A stretch of DNA of 64,000 bases from contig NZ_SULL01000013.1 in the NCBI RefSeq assembly GCF_009372235.1, positions 207,292 to 271,291 of the forward strand, written 5' to 3'. Under the pieces are notes generated by a model. That model had not been told where the DNA came from. It saw nothing but the letters and a program-made list of their open reading frames with translations, and did no database searches. A program made the translations under genes and the position numbers. Below, one piece after another: positions 1 to 10,082 of the stretch. Source of the stretch: Dickeya oryzae (GTDB lineage: Bacteria; Pseudomonadota; Gammaproteobacteria; Enterobacterales; Enterobacteriaceae). Within the stretch, counting starts at the first letter, position 1; each line of letters starts with the position of its first letter.

Positions 1-147
1 GGTATTCACCATCACATCCCGGTCGGCTGGGTTCCGGTGAGTCAGAAATAAAATGCCGATGCCCAGATCAAAACCGTCCATCACGATATACATCAGGGTG
101 GCGAAAATAATGATGGCGAACCAGACAACAGAAAGCTCAATACCCAT
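1..147 (-). CDS. cioB: Cytochrome bd-type (cyanide-insensitive) ubiquinol oxidase subunit II, partial
   Basis: The reverse strand from 147 reads MGIELSVVWFAIIIFATLMY followed by a VMDGFDLGIG segment, the conserved N-terminus of the CydB/CioB family (first membrane helix with the MDGFDLG motif). The frame is open to the left window edge, so only about 49 residues are seen. It begins one base after the stop codon of the subunit I gene, so the two are almost certainly translated as one operon. Subunit II pairs with subunit I in the inner membrane and helps hold the haem d site. Assignment to the CioB rather than CydB branch rests on its partner's short Q-loop. Confidence 0.9.
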   Translation of the reverse strand, partial: MGIELSVVWFAIIIFATLMYIVMDGFDLGIGILFLTHRNPADRDVMVNT

Positions 148-148
148 G

Positions 149-1558
149 TTATTTCCCCTCTCCCAACAAATCCTGCGCCGCTGATAACGGTCGCGCGGGT
201 GTCTGCGCCAGTCCCGGTTCACCGTTGGGCGCGCCCTCTCCCGGTTGCGGTCCTTTTTTAATCAAGCGCACCAGATAGGCATACCCCACGCCAAATACCG
301 ACAGGTACACCGCAATAAATAGCAGCAAACTCACACTCATCTGCAGGTCACCGTGTGCCGATACCGCCTCACGGGTGCGTTGCAAACCGTAAACCACCCA
401 CGGTTGGCGGCCGACTTCGGTAGTGAACCAACCGGCCAGAATGGCGACCAACCCCGACGGCCCCATCAGCAGGGTGAACCACAAAAATGGCCGCGACTGA
501 TACAAACGCTGACGCCAGCGCAGCCACAACCCCAGAGCCCCGAGCAGGATCATCAGCATTCCCAAACCGACCATGATGCGAAACGACCAAAACACCACCG
601 GCGAGTTGGGTCGTTCGTCTTTAGGGAAGCTCTTCAATGCCGGGACCTGTTTATCCAGACTGTGGGTCAGGATCAGGCTACCCAGATAAGGAATTTCCAG
701 CGCATAGCGGGTGGTTTCACGTTCCATATCCGGCCAGCCCACCAAAATCAGCGGCGTCGGTTCGCCGGGTGGGTTATCCCAGTGGCCTTCAATCGCGGCA
801 ATTTTAGCGGGCTGGTATTTCAGCGTGTTCAGACCATGCATATCGCCCAGCAACGCCTGAATGGGAGCGACAATCAACGCCATCCAGAGTGCCATCGACA
901 ACATTTTGCGAATGGCCGGGGTATCGTTGCGCCGCAGCAAATGCCAGGCGGCAGACGCGCCGACAAAAAAGGCGCTGGCAAGAAATGCCGCCGTCGCCAT
1001 ATGCATCAGTCGGTACGGGAAAGAGGGATTGAAGATAACCGCCAGCCAGTCTACCGGCACCACCACACCGTTATGAATTTCGTGCCCCTGCGGGGTCTGC
1101 ATCCAACTGTTGGAGGCGAGGATCCAGAACGTGGACATGATCGTACCGAGTGCCACCATGCAGGTCGCGAAAAAGTGCAACCCCGGCCCGACCCGCTGCC
1201 AGCCAAACAACATGACACCGAGAAAACCGGCTTCCAAAAAGAATGCGGTCAGCACCTCGTAGGTCAACAGTGGGCCGGTAATACTGCCAGCAAACTGCGA
1301 AAAACCGCTCCAGTTGGTACCAAACTGGTAGGCCATCACCAGACCGGACACCACACCCATACCAAAGTTAACGGCAAAGATTTTCGACCAGAAATGGTAG
1401 AGATCACAGTAGTCGCGGTTTCTGGTTTTCAGCCACAACCCTTCCAGCACAGCCAGAAAACTGGCCAGCCCAATAGTGATGGCGGGAAAAATGATATGGA
1501 AGGATACCGTGAACGCAAACTGTATCCTTGCCAGATGAAATGCATCGAGTCCAAACAT
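149..1558 (-). CDS. cioA: Cytochrome bd-type ubiquinol oxidase subunit I, CIO type
   Basis: This 469-residue membrane protein is the quinol-oxidising subunit of a bd oxidase: it takes electrons from ubiquinol and reduces oxygen to water without pumping protons. Visible landmarks are the N-terminal SFHIIFP segment with the haem-ligand histidine near residue 21, the quinol-binding region and the GWFTTEVGRQPW motif near residue 385. E. coli CydA is about 520 residues with a long Q-loop; the shorter length here fits the cyanide-insensitive CioA branch. The start at 1558 is preceded on the reverse strand by AGGGGTAAGG. The downstream subunit II gene follows after one base. The symbol could also be given as cydA. 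Confidence 0.88.
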   Translation of the reverse strand: MFGLDAFHLARIQFAFTVSFHIIFPAITIGLASFLAVLEGLWLKTRNRDYCDLYHFWSKIFAVNFGMGVVSGLVMAYQFGTNWSGFSQFAGSITGPLLTYEVLTAFFLEAGFLGVMLFGWQRVGPGLHFFATCMVALGTIMSTFWILASNSWMQTPQGHEIHNGVVVPVDWLAVIFNPSFPYRLMHMATAAFLASAFFVGASAAWHLLRRNDTPAIRKMLSMALWMALIVAPIQALLGDMHGLNTLKYQPAKIAAIEGHWDNPPGEPTPLILVGWPDMERETTRYALEIPYLGSLILTHSLDKQVPALKSFPKDERPNSPVVFWSFRIMVGLGMLMILLGALGLWLRWRQRLYQSRPFLWFTLLMGPSGLVAILAGWFTTEVGRQPWVVYGLQRTREAVSAHGDLQMSVSLLLFIAVYLSVFGVGYAYLVRLIKKGPQPGEGAPNGEPGLAQTPARPLSAAQDLLGEGK

Positions 1559-2151
1559 GCCTTACCCCTGGACTGTTATCAGCCCTGCTATCGTTTTACT
1601 TGTCGGCTGGCACGCAGGCCAGAATCAGGAAACAGCGCCGACGTGCGCCGATGACATAACGCGCGGGAAATATCGCGCCGAGGCGAGATACCACCGGCAC
1701 TGATCTTAAAATGGGCAGGAGTGAATGGGTATAAACAGTCTGCGTTATTTAGACTATAACAGCTTGAACATCATTTAATAATTTCATTATTAATCAGCAA
1801 TAAAATCAAATGATGATTTTTAAACACCTTTAAAAACAAATAAATGATAAATATTGATAGAAATATAACAGAATAATTTATTACAAATTAAATTTGGGAA
1901 GAATATATTCCCTCTCCCTTGATATCGGTCGTTGTCCCCTCGGCATCGTTGCCTGTCTGATGTCCAGCCAGCCTGTTCACCACCAGGCCTTCCCGACGTC
2001 ACGGTGCTGTTTACTGCCCCTCGGGTGAACATCATTAACCCCATCGATACCTGGCGCTGAAATTTTCAGTTGGCACTTATGCAGCTTTCACCAAAGATGT
2101 GGTATATAACCGCTACTTTTTAGGGTAGATAACCGGAATATAAGGGCAGGT
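1559..2151. other. Divergent intergenic region between cioAB and ybhK
   Basis: These 593 bases carry no convincing gene. The middle part (about 1735-1910) is very AT-rich compared with its flanks and probably holds the promoters for the divergent cioAB and ybhK units. I looked for a molybdenum-cofactor riboswitch, because moaA follows ybhK in E. coli, and did not find its conserved segments. No clear FNR or ArcA box was found by eye. Confidence 0.5.
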
Positions 2152-3072
2152 ATGGGTAATCGCACGTTGGCGGAGCTGGGTAGCGTGGTCGCACTGGGTG
2201 GCGGCCATGGACTGGGGCGCGTGATGTCATCGCTCTCCTTTCTCGGCTCGCGGCTGACAGGCATTGTCACCACCACCGACAATGGCGGCTCTACCGGGCG
2301 CATTCGCCGCTCGGAAGGCGGCATTGCCTGGGGCGACACCCGTAACTGTCTTAACCAGCTGATCACCACGCCCAGTGTCGCCTCCGCCATGTTTGAATAC
2401 CGCTTCAACGGCAACGGCGAGTTGTCCGGCCACAACCTGGGTAATTTGATGCTCAAAGCGATGGACCACCTCAGTGTGCGTCCACTGGAAGCCATCAACC
2501 TGATACGCAATCTGCTTAACGTCGACGCGCTTTTGATCCCGATGTCAGAGCAGCCCGTCGACCTGATGGCGATTGATACGCAAGGCAACCCGGTGTATGG
2601 CGAAGTGGCGGTCGATCAACTCGCCGCACTGCCGCAAGACCTGATGCTCTATCCAAGTGCACCGGCCACACAAGAGGCGTTGACGGCGATAGCCGAAGCA
2701 GACCTGATCCTGATAGGGCCAGGCAGTTTCCTCACCAGCCTGATGCCGCCTTTACTGCTGACCGATCTGGCTCAGTCGCTGCACGACGCGCGTGCGCCGG
2801 TGGTCTATATCGGTAATCTGGGGACTGAACAAAGCCAGATAGCCACCCGTCTGACACTGGTCCGAAAGCTGCAACTCATCGAAAGCAAGATCAACCGGCG
2901 CATCATCGATGCCGTTGTTGTCGCTCCCCAAACCGATACTCATGGCGTGAACGACCGCCTGATTATCCGACAGCCGCTGGGGGCACAAGATGTGCCCCAC
3001 CACCATGATCGCCAATTGCTGCAAGCCGCGTTAGAGCAGGCCGTGCAAGCGCTGGGGCTGTGTCCGGCTTAA
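2152..3072 (+). CDS. ybhK: YvcK/YbhK family (CofD-like) gluconeogenesis factor
   Basis: The 306-residue product aligns by eye along its whole length with E. coli YbhK (302 residues). It has the glycine-rich [10 protein letters not shown] motif near residue 18, [11 protein letters not shown] near residue 40, the [11 protein letters not shown] segment, and GPGSFLTSL in the second half. The fold is that of CofD/YvcK proteins, which bind UDP-sugars. In Bacillus YvcK is needed for growth on gluconeogenic carbon sources and for cell shape; the role in enterobacteria is not settled. The gene converges on the VOC gene and uvrB, as ybhK converges on uvrB in E. coli. The start has a weak AAGGGCAGG ribosome site. 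Confidence 0.9.
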   Translation: MGNRTLAELGSVVALGGGHGLGRVMSSLSFLGSRLTGIVTTTDNGGSTGRIRRSEGGIAWGDTRNCLNQLITTPSVASAMFEYRFNGNGELSGHNLGNLMLKAMDHLSVRPLEAINLIRNLLNVDALLIPMSEQPVDLMAIDTQGNPVYGEVAVDQLAALPQDLMLYPSAPATQEALTAIAEADLILIGPGSFLTSLMPPLLLTDLAQSLHDARAPVVYIGNLGTEQSQIATRLTLVRKLQLIESKINRRIIDAVVVAPQTDTHGVNDRLIIRQPLGAQDVPHHHDRQLLQAALEQAVQALGLCPA

Positions 3073-3074
3073 GG

Positions 3075-3524
3075 TCACGCCCTCAGCCACGGCGTATGGG
3101 TAACCCCCACTAATAGCCCCTCAGGGCTGAGGAAACGGGTTACCGTCTGACCCCAGGGTTCCAGTCGGTTATCCACCAGCAATGGGTAACCCTGTTGTTT
3201 GATTGCCTCGGTCGCCGCCCCGATATCCACCACTTCCAGTTCCATCCAGCCTTGCGGAATCGGGTAGGTTGACGGCCAGCTGTCAGTGCCGAAGCAGGAC
3301 TGGCTCGCCTGCGCCAGCGGCCATAATGCAAAGTGCTTCACACCGTCCAACGTATCGCAGGTCAGGTAGGCGTCATTACCTTCCATCGGTTTTATCGGCA
3401 GATTCAACAGGGTCTGATAGAACGTCTGGCTGGTCGGCACCGACACCGTTATCGGCCCAAAACCTGCCACGAACAGCACATCGACACCAGAAAGCGGCAC
3501 ATCGGGGATCGTATTTTTCATCAC
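3075..3524 (-). CDS. VOC (glyoxalase/bleomycin-resistance fold) family protein
   Basis: This 149-residue protein has the paired beta-alpha-beta-beta-beta layout of the vicinal oxygen chelate superfamily: a first half with GPITVSVPTSQTFYQTLL, and a second half with WMELEVVDIGAATEAIKQQGY then a terminal FLSPEGLLVGVTHTPW strand. Substrate cannot be told from sequence; the family includes glyoxalases, dioxygenases and antibiotic-binding proteins. Its stop codon lies two bases from the stop of ybhK, and it sits downstream of uvrB on the same strand. E. coli has no gene here between uvrB and ybhK, so it is an insertion relative to that order. Either of the first two methionines could be the start. 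Confidence 0.8.
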   Translation of the reverse strand: MMKNTIPDVPLSGVDVLFVAGFGPITVSVPTSQTFYQTLLNLPIKPMEGNDAYLTCDTLDGVKHFALWPLAQASQSCFGTDSWPSTYPIPQGWMELEVVDIGAATEAIKQQGYPLLVDNRLEPWGQTVTRFLSPEGLLVGVTHTPWLRA

Positions 3525-3594
3525 ACCATCACTCTTGTATTCGGAGGTATCGCGTCACGCCGCTGGCAAAAGTATGCCAACAGCACCAACGCAG

Positions 3595-5607
3595 TCAGGA
3601 TGCCGCAATAAACTGCTCGCGCAGCGCGTGGATTTCGTCGCGCAGACGGGCGGCCTCTTCGAATTCCAGATTCTGTGCATGGGTCAGCATCTGGCTTTCC
3701 AGCTCACGGATTTTCTGATCCAACGCTTTCGGCGACAGTTGCTGATACCGTGCCGCCGGTTCCGCCGCTTTCTTGCCGCGGCCTTTGCCCTTGCCGTTGA
3801 CAGGCTGACCAATCTGCAAAATGTCGCCAATCTTCTTGTTCAGCCCCTGCGGCACAATGCCATGCTGCTCGTTGTAGGCCTGCTGTTTCTCACGGCGGCG
3901 TTGGGTTTCATTGATGGCGCGCTCCATCGACGGCGTAATCCTGTCGGCATACAAAATCGCCTTGCCGTTAAGGTTACGCGCCGCACGGCCAATGGTCTGA
4001 ATCAGCGACCGCTCCGAGCGCAGGAAGCCTTCTTTGTCGGCGTCCAGAATCGCCACCAGCGACACTTCTGGCATATCCAGCCCTTCACGCAGCAGGTTGA
4101 TACCCACCAATACGTCGAACTCGCCCAGTCGCAAATCACGGATGATTTCTACCCGCTCCACGGTATCGATATCCGAGTGCAGGTAACGTACCCGCTCGCC
4201 GTGCTCTTCCAGATACTCGGTCAGGTCCTCCGCCATGCGTTTGGTCAGGGTGGTGACCAGCACACGCTCGTTAATGGCCGAACGTTTGCGGATTTCCGAC
4301 AGCAAATCGTCCACCTGCGTCGTAACCGGGCGCACTTCCAGCACCGGGTCCAGCAGGCCGGTCGGCCGCACTACCTGATCGATTATCTCGCCGCCAGATT
4401 TTTCCAGTTCGTAATTACCTGGCGTCGCCGAAACATAAATGGTCTGAGGTGCCAGCGCTTCGAATTCCTCAAACTTCATCGGCCGGTTATCCAACGCCGA
4501 GGGTAAGCGAAACCCGTATTCCACCAGCGTTTCTTTACGTGCCCGGTCACCACGATACATCCCCCCCAGTTGCGGGATAGTCACATGGGATTCGTCAATC
4601 ACCAGCAGCCCATCGGCGGGCAGGTAATCAAACAAGGTTGGCGGCGGTTCGCCGGGGCCGCGTCCGGACAGAAAGCGGGAGTAGTTTTCAATGCCGGAGC
4701 AATACCCCAGCTCATTCATCATTTCCAGATCGAAGGTGGTGCGCTGCGCCAGCCGCTGCTCTTCCAGCAGTTTATTGTTAGCCAGCAACACCTGACGGCG
4801 TTCCGCCAGTTCGACTTTGATCTCTTCCATCGCCTGCAAAATGCGTTCGCGTGGCGTCACATAGTGGGTTTTCGGGTAAATGGTGTAACGCGGTACGGTT
4901 TGCACGATGTGGCCGGTGAGCGGGTCAAACAGCGACAGCCGCTCCACTTCTTCGTCAAACAACTCGACCCGCAGCGCTATCTCATCGGATTCCGCCGGGA
5001 AAATATCGATGACCTCGCCGCGAACCCGGAAGGTGCCACGGCTAAAGGCCTGATCGTTGCGGGAATATTGCAACTCCGCCAGCCGACGCAAAATAGCGCG
5101 CTGATCAATCAGCATGCCTTGCGTCAGGTGCAGCATCATCTTCAGGTAGAGGTCCGGGTCGCCCAGACCGTAAATGGCGGATACCGACGCCACCACTACC
5201 ACGTCACGCCGCTCCAGCAGGGCCTTGGTCGCAGACAAGCGCATCTGCTCGATGTGTTCGTTAACCGAAGCATCCTTCTCGATAAAGGTATCGGAGCTTG
5301 GCACATAGGCTTCAGGCTGGTAGTAATCGTAGTAAGACACGAAATACTCCACCGCGTTGTCCGGAAAAAACTCCTTCATTTCGCCATACAACTGCGCGGC
5401 CAGGGTTTTATTCGGTGCCAGCACCATGGTAGGCCGGTTGAGATCCGCAATCACGTTAGCGATGGTAAACGTCTTGCCGGAGCCTGTTACCCCCAATAAT
5501 GTCTGATGCGCCAGCCCGTCTTCCAGCCCCTCTTTCAGACGACGTATCGCTTCAGGTTGGTCGCCTGCGGGCTTAAAGGCAGAATGCAGTTTGAACGCTT
5601 TACTCAT
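3595..5607 (-). CDS. uvrB: Excinuclease ABC subunit B
   Basis: UvrB is the damage-verifying helicase-like subunit of nucleotide excision repair; it is loaded by UvrA and recruits UvrC. The 670-residue product has Walker A GVTGSGKT at residues 39-46, the beta-hairpin segment [12 protein letters not shown] near residue 95, the helicase motifs ATPGNYE and QTIGRAARN, and a C-terminal UVR domain (about 630-665) that contacts UvrC. The start at 5607 gives [20 protein letters not shown], matching E. coli UvrB (673 residues); the open frame runs 12 codons further upstream but without homology. An excellent LexA box lies 129 bases upstream, so it should be induced in the SOS response. Confidence 0.98.
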   Translation of the reverse strand: MSKAFKLHSAFKPAGDQPEAIRRLKEGLEDGLAHQTLLGVTGSGKTFTIANVIADLNRPTMVLAPNKTLAAQLYGEMKEFFPDNAVEYFVSYYDYYQPEAYVPSSDTFIEKDASVNEHIEQMRLSATKALLERRDVVVVASVSAIYGLGDPDLYLKMMLHLTQGMLIDQRAILRRLAELQYSRNDQAFSRGTFRVRGEVIDIFPAESDEIALRVELFDEEVERLSLFDPLTGHIVQTVPRYTIYPKTHYVTPRERILQAMEEIKVELAERRQVLLANNKLLEEQRLAQRTTFDLEMMNELGYCSGIENYSRFLSGRGPGEPPPTLFDYLPADGLLVIDESHVTIPQLGGMYRGDRARKETLVEYGFRLPSALDNRPMKFEEFEALAPQTIYVSATPGNYELEKSGGEIIDQVVRPTGLLDPVLEVRPVTTQVDDLLSEIRKRSAINERVLVTTLTKRMAEDLTEYLEEHGERVRYLHSDIDTVERVEIIRDLRLGEFDVLVGINLLREGLDMPEVSLVAILDADKEGFLRSERSLIQTIGRAARNLNGKAILYADRITPSMERAINETQRRREKQQAYNEQHGIVPQGLNKKIGDILQIGQPVNGKGKGRGKKAAEPAARYQQLSPKALDQKIRELESQMLTHAQNLEFEEAARLRDEIHALREQFIAAS

Positions 5608-5735
5608 GAACAAGACACCCGGATAAAAAACGGTTGGAATCACGCATCAGACGCGAGTCGGCATGACCCGCCTCATCGACAGGAAAGGGATACGTCTAGT
5701 ATGAAAACCCCCAGCCAGATTTGCCAGCCTCATAT

Positions 5736-5755
5736 TACTGGATATAAAAACAGCA
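5736..5755 (-). promoter_or_regulatory. LexA (SOS) box of uvrB
   Basis: The 20-base site TACTGGATATAAAAACAGCA fits the LexA consensus, with CTG and CAG separated by exactly ten mostly A/T bases. It closely resembles the operator I remember in front of E. coli uvrB, and lies 129 bases before the uvrB start codon, a usual place for the uvrB promoter. LexA binding here would repress uvrB until DNA damage triggers LexA cleavage. Confidence 0.88.
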
Positions 5756-5969
5756 TCAAGTAATTCTTAACCATTGACCACACACCAGCACGTGCCCTCG
5801 TTGACTAGCACAGAGTGATGTTGCTATCCAGCAAAAAATCACGCATTTATCCCCAGAAATGCTGTTTCTCAAATTATCTGCTACGACCAGTGTCGGTAAT
5901 TTATTCAGGGATGACGCACTGACATAAAAGTGACTTGATTTTAATTAATTTATTGATTTAAAAGAACTT

Positions 5970-6037
5970 CACAAAAAAGCGGAGTTTAGCACCAAACCCG
6001 GTGTAACCCGCGCCAGCTCTTGGCTGGCGCGTTTTTT
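5970..6037 (+). ncRNA. Candidate small RNA ending in an orphan terminator
   Basis: A strong intrinsic terminator at 6009-6037 has no gene in front of it on the plus strand. About 70 bases upstream lies a plausible sigma-70 promoter, TTGATT at 5935-5940 and TTAAAA at 5958-5963, separated by 17 bases, which would start a transcript near 5970. That transcript would be about 68 nucleotides, begin with an A-rich single-stranded stretch, and end in a GC-rich hairpin with a U-run, the usual form of an Hfq-dependent sRNA. I do not recognise it as a named sRNA. It may instead be a leftover terminator. Confidence 0.35.
6009..6037 (+). terminator. Rho-independent terminator
   Basis: CGCGCCAGC (6009-6017) pairs perfectly with GCTGGCGCG (6023-6031) across a five-base loop and is followed by six T residues. 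It points along the plus strand with no coding gene upstream. Confidence 0.85.
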
Positions 6038-6054
6038 CTAACCCTAATACACAC

Positions 6055-6081
6055 AGTTATCCACAGAAATAGTGGATAACT
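6055..6081. promoter_or_regulatory. Inverted pair of DnaA boxes
   Basis: A perfect 10-base inverted repeat, AGTTATCCAC and GTGGATAACT, spans 6055-6081 with a seven-base centre. Its left arm contains the consensus DnaA box TTATCCACA (6057-6065) and its right arm a one-mismatch box in the opposite direction. A link between DnaA and the E. coli uvrB upstream region was reported, as I remember it, so the site may tie uvrB or the neighbouring candidate sRNA to the replication cycle. That function is inference. Confidence 0.6.
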
Positions 6082-6229
6082 CCCACAAGCGCCCGCGCCT
6101 CCTGTATTGGCGTCTTTCGTTACCTTGGCCCGTTAGAGACCGGCAAACGACTTTTAAACAAAATTTCCGTGTTTGACGTGCCGCTTATTATAAAAAAAAG
6201 TGCTAAATGACACAGACTTAGCAAAAAGA

Positions 6230-6264
6230 AAAACTGCTGACCCAGTGGCTCGATCAGCAGTTTT
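6230..6264 (-). terminator. Terminator downstream of bioD
   Basis: AAAACTGCTGA (6230-6240) pairs with TCAGCAGTTTT (6254-6264). Read on the minus strand the stem is followed by TTTTTCTTTTTG, so it can end the bioBFCD transcript about 80 bases after the bioD stop. It is A/T-symmetric and could work in both directions. Confidence 0.75.
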
Positions 6265-6340
6265 CAAGATGGTTTTTTCTATCAATTTCAATTAGGAACA
6301 GGGATAAAACCACCACCTACGCAACATTCACCCAACTTCG

Positions 6341-7021
6341 TTAACCTGTTAGTAAAGTGATGTTTAAGTAATCACCGATATCCTGCTGAAACGGCTTGGA
6401 TAAATACGGGATTTCCCCTAACAACGGCGCCGGAAGGTTATCTTGTAACGTCTGCAAATAGGCGCGGTGATAACGCCCTGGCGGCTGCACGACATTGGCA
6501 ATCCATCCCGCCAGCCTGACACCCGCGTGCTGCACGGCCTGCGCGGTGAGCATGGCGTGATTGATGCACCCCAGCTTGACGCCGACGACCAAAATCACCG
6601 CTAACGCCTCTTCCTGTACCCAGTCAGCAAAGGTTTGCTGTGTGGAAAGCGGCGTAAACCAGCCGCCCGCCCCTTCAACCAGGACCCAGTTTGCCTGACG
6701 CTCAAGCTGGCGCAGACCGTCACTGAGGGTAGAAAAGTCAATCGGTCGATTTTCCTCTGCACTGACGATATGGGGCGATGTCGGTTCCATAAAGGCCAGC
6801 GGATTCACCGCGTCGTATGGCAGCGCCAGTGTGCTGTTAGTCTGTAGCTGCAATGCATCGCTATTGCGGATGCCGTGTGGGGTTAGCTCACACCCGGACG
6901 CCACGGGCTTATAACCTGCGGTACGGTATCCGGCACGACGGGCAGCCTGCAACAGCGCCACACTGGCAACGGTTTTCCCCACTTCGGTATCGGTTCCGGT
7001 TACAAACCAGCGCTCAGTCAC
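6341..7021 (-). CDS. bioD: ATP-dependent dethiobiotin synthetase
   Basis: BioD closes the ureido ring of dethiobiotin from 7,8-diaminopelargonate, CO2 and ATP in the cytoplasm. The 226-residue product starts [17 protein letters not shown], with the P-loop GTDTEVGKT at residues 9-17, and has the family's VEGAGGW motif near residue 116, which binds substrate and metal. Length matches E. coli BioD (225). Its start overlaps the end of bioC by eight bases, showing translational coupling within bioBFCD. A terminator follows. Confidence 0.97.
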   Translation of the reverse strand: MTERWFVTGTDTEVGKTVASVALLQAARRAGYRTAGYKPVASGCELTPHGIRNSDALQLQTNSTLALPYDAVNPLAFMEPTSPHIVSAEENRPIDFSTLSDGLRQLERQANWVLVEGAGGWFTPLSTQQTFADWVQEEALAVILVVGVKLGCINHAMLTAQAVQHAGVRLAGWIANVVQPPGRYHRAYLQTLQDNLPAPLLGEIPYLSKPFQQDIGDYLNITLLTG

Positions 7022-7796
7022 GGTAAATCACTCCAAAAATGCGTTGATAGGTCAGCGGATAGCCTTGTGGGTGACGGCTATAATGCGTAGCCAGCGCCAT
7101 CAGTTTCTGACGGTTCAGGCCGCGCGGCTCCCGCCCTTCCCGCAACCAGGTCGCCCCCACACCTTTGACGGAGCGCATCAGCGCCAGTACATCGGGAAAA
7201 TAGCATGTCGCGGGGGCCAGCGAGATATCCGCATGGTAACGACGACAGGTTGAAACAATGGCTTCCAGCGACAAGAATCGATTAATACGCCGGGAGCCAT
7301 CCAGTTGCTGCCAGGCGTCATCCAGCTCGGCCAGCGTCCCCTGCGCCAGCGTACAAAAGGCAATCACCCCGCCAGGCCGGGTGACCCGATAAAGCTCGGC
7401 CAGACCGGCGGCAAAGTCATCACACCATTGCATCGCCATATTGCTAAAACTGATATCCACGCTGCCATCCGCCAGCGGCAAGTGCTCGATATCCCCCTGC
7501 AGGTAGTGTGTCGCGGCCTGACGCTGACGCGCCATCGTCAGCATATCCACGGACAGGTCCAGCGCCGTCACCCGTTTTCCGCACGCCTGCCAGCGCGCAC
7601 TGAAATAGCCGGTACCACAACCGGCATCCAGCAGTTCACCGCCGTGATGTTCACCAACCAGAGTCATCAGGTGTTCGCCGCTTTCACGCTGTAGTGCGGC
7701 AAAGCGGTCATACTGCGAAGCCGCCCGGCCGAAAGCACGGGCGATCGCCTGTTTATGGGGGGGCGATGCGTTCAACACCCCGTCAACCTGCGTCAT
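7014..7796 (-). CDS. bioC: Malonyl-ACP O-methyltransferase BioC
   Basis: BioC methylates the free carboxyl of malonyl-ACP with S-adenosylmethionine, disguising it so that fatty-acid synthesis can make the pimeloyl chain. The 260-residue protein has the class I methyltransferase motif [12 protein letters not shown] near residue 55, the acidic ALDLSVDML loop, and the later [20 protein letters not shown] segment typical of BioC. It overlaps both neighbours (14 bases with bioF, 8 with bioD), as expected for a tightly coupled biotin operon. Confidence 0.95.
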   Translation of the reverse strand: MTQVDGVLNASPPHKQAIARAFGRAASQYDRFAALQRESGEHLMTLVGEHHGGELLDAGCGTGYFSARWQACGKRVTALDLSVDMLTMARQRQAATHYLQGDIEHLPLADGSVDISFSNMAMQWCDDFAAGLAELYRVTRPGGVIAFCTLAQGTLAELDDAWQQLDGSRRINRFLSLEAIVSTCRRYHADISLAPATCYFPDVLALMRSVKGVGATWLREGREPRGLNRQKLMALATHYSRHPQGYPLTYQRIFGVIYRD

Positions 7797-8955
7797 GCAA
7801 CACCTCCAGCAGTCTGTCGATATCGTCAGGCTGATGACTGGCTGTCAGGGTAATGCGCAAGCGTGCCGTACCCGGTGGCACGGTGGGCGGCCGTATGGCG
7901 TTGACCCACAGCCCCGCCGAGCGCAATTGCTGCGACAGCGCCAGCGACCAGGCGTTATCACCGACAATCAGCGGCTGAATGGCGCTTTCTGATGCCAACA
8001 GGCGAAACGGCAGGCCTGCAGCCCCCTTGCGAAAACGCTGAACATTCTGCGCCAGCGCATCACGCCGGGCATCGCCATCATCGCCACGAATAGTCGTCAG
8101 CGCCGCTGACAGCGCACAGGCTTGCGCCGGTGGCATGGCGGTGCTGTATATCAGATGGCGGGCAAACTGTAGCAAGTATTCCGCAATCGACTGGCTACAC
8201 AACACCGCCGCACCGCTGACACCAAAGGCCTTGCCGAAGGTGACGATCAGCAATTCAGGTTTCACCCCTTGTTGCGCGCAACAGCCGCGACCGTGCTCCC
8301 CCAGCGTGCCGATACCGTGGGCATCATCCACCATCAGCCAGGCGCTCTGCTCGCGACAACACTGGTGCAATGCCGCCAACGGTGCCGTATCACCATCCAT
8401 GCTGAATACCCCTTCGGTGACCACCAGCGTCTGACCACCTACCGGTTTTTCCAGCAATGCCGGTTTTTCCAACAATGATTGCAACGATTCCGGCTGGTTA
8501 TGGTGAAAGCGGCGTAGCGTCGCGGGTGACAGGCTGGCGGCTTCCAGTAGCGAGGCATGGCTGAGCCGATCCGCCAGAATACGGTCGCCCTCTGCCATCA
8601 GCGCAGCTATCACCGCCTGATTCGCGGCAAAACCGGAGATCATCAGCACTGCCCGGTCATATCCCAGCCAGTCTGCCAACTGTTGCTCCAGTTGTTGGTG
8701 TGCGGTGGTATAACCGGTTACGTGACCAGAGCCGCCACTGCCCACACCGAACTGCTGCGCCCCTTGCTGCCAGGCGCGCACAATCGCCGGGTGCTGGCTC
8801 AACCCCAGATAATCATTACAGGAAAAATTGAGATAACGTTGTTGCTCGCGCACCAGCCAGCGACCGCTGCCACCGTCATTAGCCAGACGCACCCGGTAGG
8901 CGTCTTGCGCCTGCCGCTGTGCCAGCGCCTGATCGATCCGTTGCTGCCAGCTCAT
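7783..8955 (-). CDS. bioF: 8-amino-7-oxononanoate synthase
   Basis: BioF condenses pimeloyl-ACP/CoA with L-alanine in a PLP-dependent decarboxylating reaction. Visible features are the CNDYLGL motif near residue 46, the [10 protein letters not shown] glycine loop, VDDAHGIG with the cofactor-contacting aspartate and histidine, and TFGKAFG with the PLP lysine near residue 240. The 390-residue length is about six more than E. coli BioF; the excess maps to a tandem [12 protein letters not shown] duplication near residue 165, visible in DNA as repeated ggtttttcca units at 8443-8475. The start abuts the bioB stop with no spacer. Confidence 0.97.
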   Translation of the reverse strand: MSWQQRIDQALAQRQAQDAYRVRLANDGGSGRWLVREQQRYLNFSCNDYLGLSQHPAIVRAWQQGAQQFGVGSGGSGHVTGYTTAHQQLEQQLADWLGYDRAVLMISGFAANQAVIAALMAEGDRILADRLSHASLLEAASLSPATLRRFHHNQPESLQSLLEKPALLEKPVGGQTLVVTEGVFSMDGDTAPLAALHQCCREQSAWLMVDDAHGIGTLGEHGRGCCAQQGVKPELLIVTFGKAFGVSGAAVLCSQSIAEYLLQFARHLIYSTAMPPAQACALSAALTTIRGDDGDARRDALAQNVQRFRKGAAGLPFRLLASESAIQPLIVGDNAWSLALSQQLRSAGLWVNAIRPPTVPPGTARLRITLTASHQPDDIDRLLEVLHDAG

Positions 8956-9993
8956 TTATACCGCCGCGTTGTAATATTGCTCAGTATCGGTATGCAGCAA
9001 TTGCTCGGTCAGATGCTGCTGTTGCTGGTTGTCGCCATATTCGGTTTGGGTTTGCTGCGGGTTAAGCCCCAGTTTGCGAAACAGCAACAGGTCCTTATCT
9101 TCTTTCGGGTTTGGCGTCGTCAGCAGCTTGCAACCATAAAAAATGGAATTGGCACCCGCCATAAAACACATCGCCTGTGTCTGTTCGCTCATCTGTTCAC
9201 GACCGGCGGATAGCCGCACATAAGACGTCGGCATCATGATGCGTGCCACCGCAATAGTGCGGATAAAATCGAATGGGTCCACATCGTCGTTTTCCGCCAG
9301 CGGCGTGCCCTTCACTTTCACCAGCATGTTGATGGGGACACTCTCCGGCGGCGTCGGCAGATTGGCCAGTTGCACCAACAGGCCAGCACGGTCACGCACC
9401 GTTTCCCCCAGCCCGACAATCCCGCCGGAGCAGACTTTGATACCTGCACCACGGACTTTATCCAGCGTATCGAGCCGCTCCTGATAGGTACGGGTGGTAA
9501 TGATGTTGCCGTAAAACTCCGGCGAGGTATCCAGGTTGTGGTTATAGAAATCCAGCCCGGCCGCCGCCAGTCGCTGTGCCTGATCGCCATGCAGCGTACC
9601 CAGCGTCATGCAGGTTTCCATACCCATCTCTTTCACACCGCGCACCATCGATTCCAGATACGGCATATCGCGCTCGTGAGGATTTTTCCACGCCGCGCCC
9701 ATACAGAATCGGGTCGAGCCTGCAGCTTTTGCCTGACGGGCGGACTCCAGTACCTGCTCAACCTGCATGAGCCTTTCGGTTTCAATGCCGGTGCGGTAAC
9801 GGGCGCTTTGCGGACAATATTTGCAATCTTCCGGACACGCGCCGGTTTTGATGGATAACAGTGTGCTGACCTGCACCTGACGGGAATCAAAGTGCTGGCG
9901 ATGCACCTGCTGTGCCTCAAACATCAGTTCCAGAAACGGCTTATCAAACAGGGCTTGCGCCTGTTCCAGTGTCCAGTTTACGCGTTCGGTCAT
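8956..9993 (-). CDS. bioB: Biotin synthase (radical SAM)
   Basis: BioB inserts sulfur into dethiobiotin using a radical-SAM 4Fe-4S cluster and a sacrificial 2Fe-2S cluster. The SAM-cluster motif CPEDCKYC is plain. Two in-frame ATG codons lie at 9999 and 9993. I chose 9993 because GGAG is then eight bases upstream, a good Shine-Dalgarno distance, and because the cluster cysteines then fall at 53, 57 and 60 as in E. coli. The 345-residue length also fits (E. coli 346). It heads the bioBFCD operon and is transcribed away from the BirA operator. Confidence 0.97.
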   Translation of the reverse strand: MTERVNWTLEQAQALFDKPFLELMFEAQQVHRQHFDSRQVQVSTLLSIKTGACPEDCKYCPQSARYRTGIETERLMQVEQVLESARQAKAAGSTRFCMGAAWKNPHERDMPYLESMVRGVKEMGMETCMTLGTLHGDQAQRLAAAGLDFYNHNLDTSPEFYGNIITTRTYQERLDTLDKVRGAGIKVCSGGIVGLGETVRDRAGLLVQLANLPTPPESVPINMLVKVKGTPLAENDDVDPFDFIRTIAVARIMMPTSYVRLSAGREQMSEQTQAMCFMAGANSIFYGCKLLTTPNPKEDKDLLLFRKLGLNPQQTQTEYGDNQQQQHLTEQLLHTDTEQYYNAAV

Positions 9994-10044
9994 CGTCATT
10001 GCTCCGGGTAAAAAAGTCTCGCCAGTGTAATTTATGTGGGTATA

Positions 10045-10079
10045 CTGTCAACCAAATTGAGATCAGATTAGTTGACAAC
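10045..10079. promoter_or_regulatory. BirA operator of the divergent bioA/bioBFCD promoters
   Basis: TGTCAAC (10046-10052) and GTTGACA (10071-10077) form an inverted repeat with an 18-base centre that begins CAAATTGA. E. coli bioO has the same 18-base spacing and the same centre start. BirA bound to biotinyl-AMP should sit here and shut off both bioA and bioBFCD. The right edge is only about four bases from the bioA start codon. Confidence 0.9.
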
Positions 10080-10082
10080 AGT

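Noticed and set aside
353..1654. Long open frame antisense to cioA (433 codons)
   Set aside because: It mirrors the cioA reading frame in GC-rich DNA and its product is low-complexity with no membrane or domain pattern. The cioA frame has clear homology.
1559..2151. Molybdenum-cofactor riboswitch near ybhK
   Set aside because: E. coli has one upstream of moaA next to ybhK, but no matching conserved segments were seen here, and moaA is absent.
5619..5638. Second LexA-like site close to the uvrB start (AACCGTTTTTTATCCGGGTG)
   Set aside because: It lacks the CTG and CAG ends and has the wrong spacing. The site at 5736-5755 is a far better LexA box.
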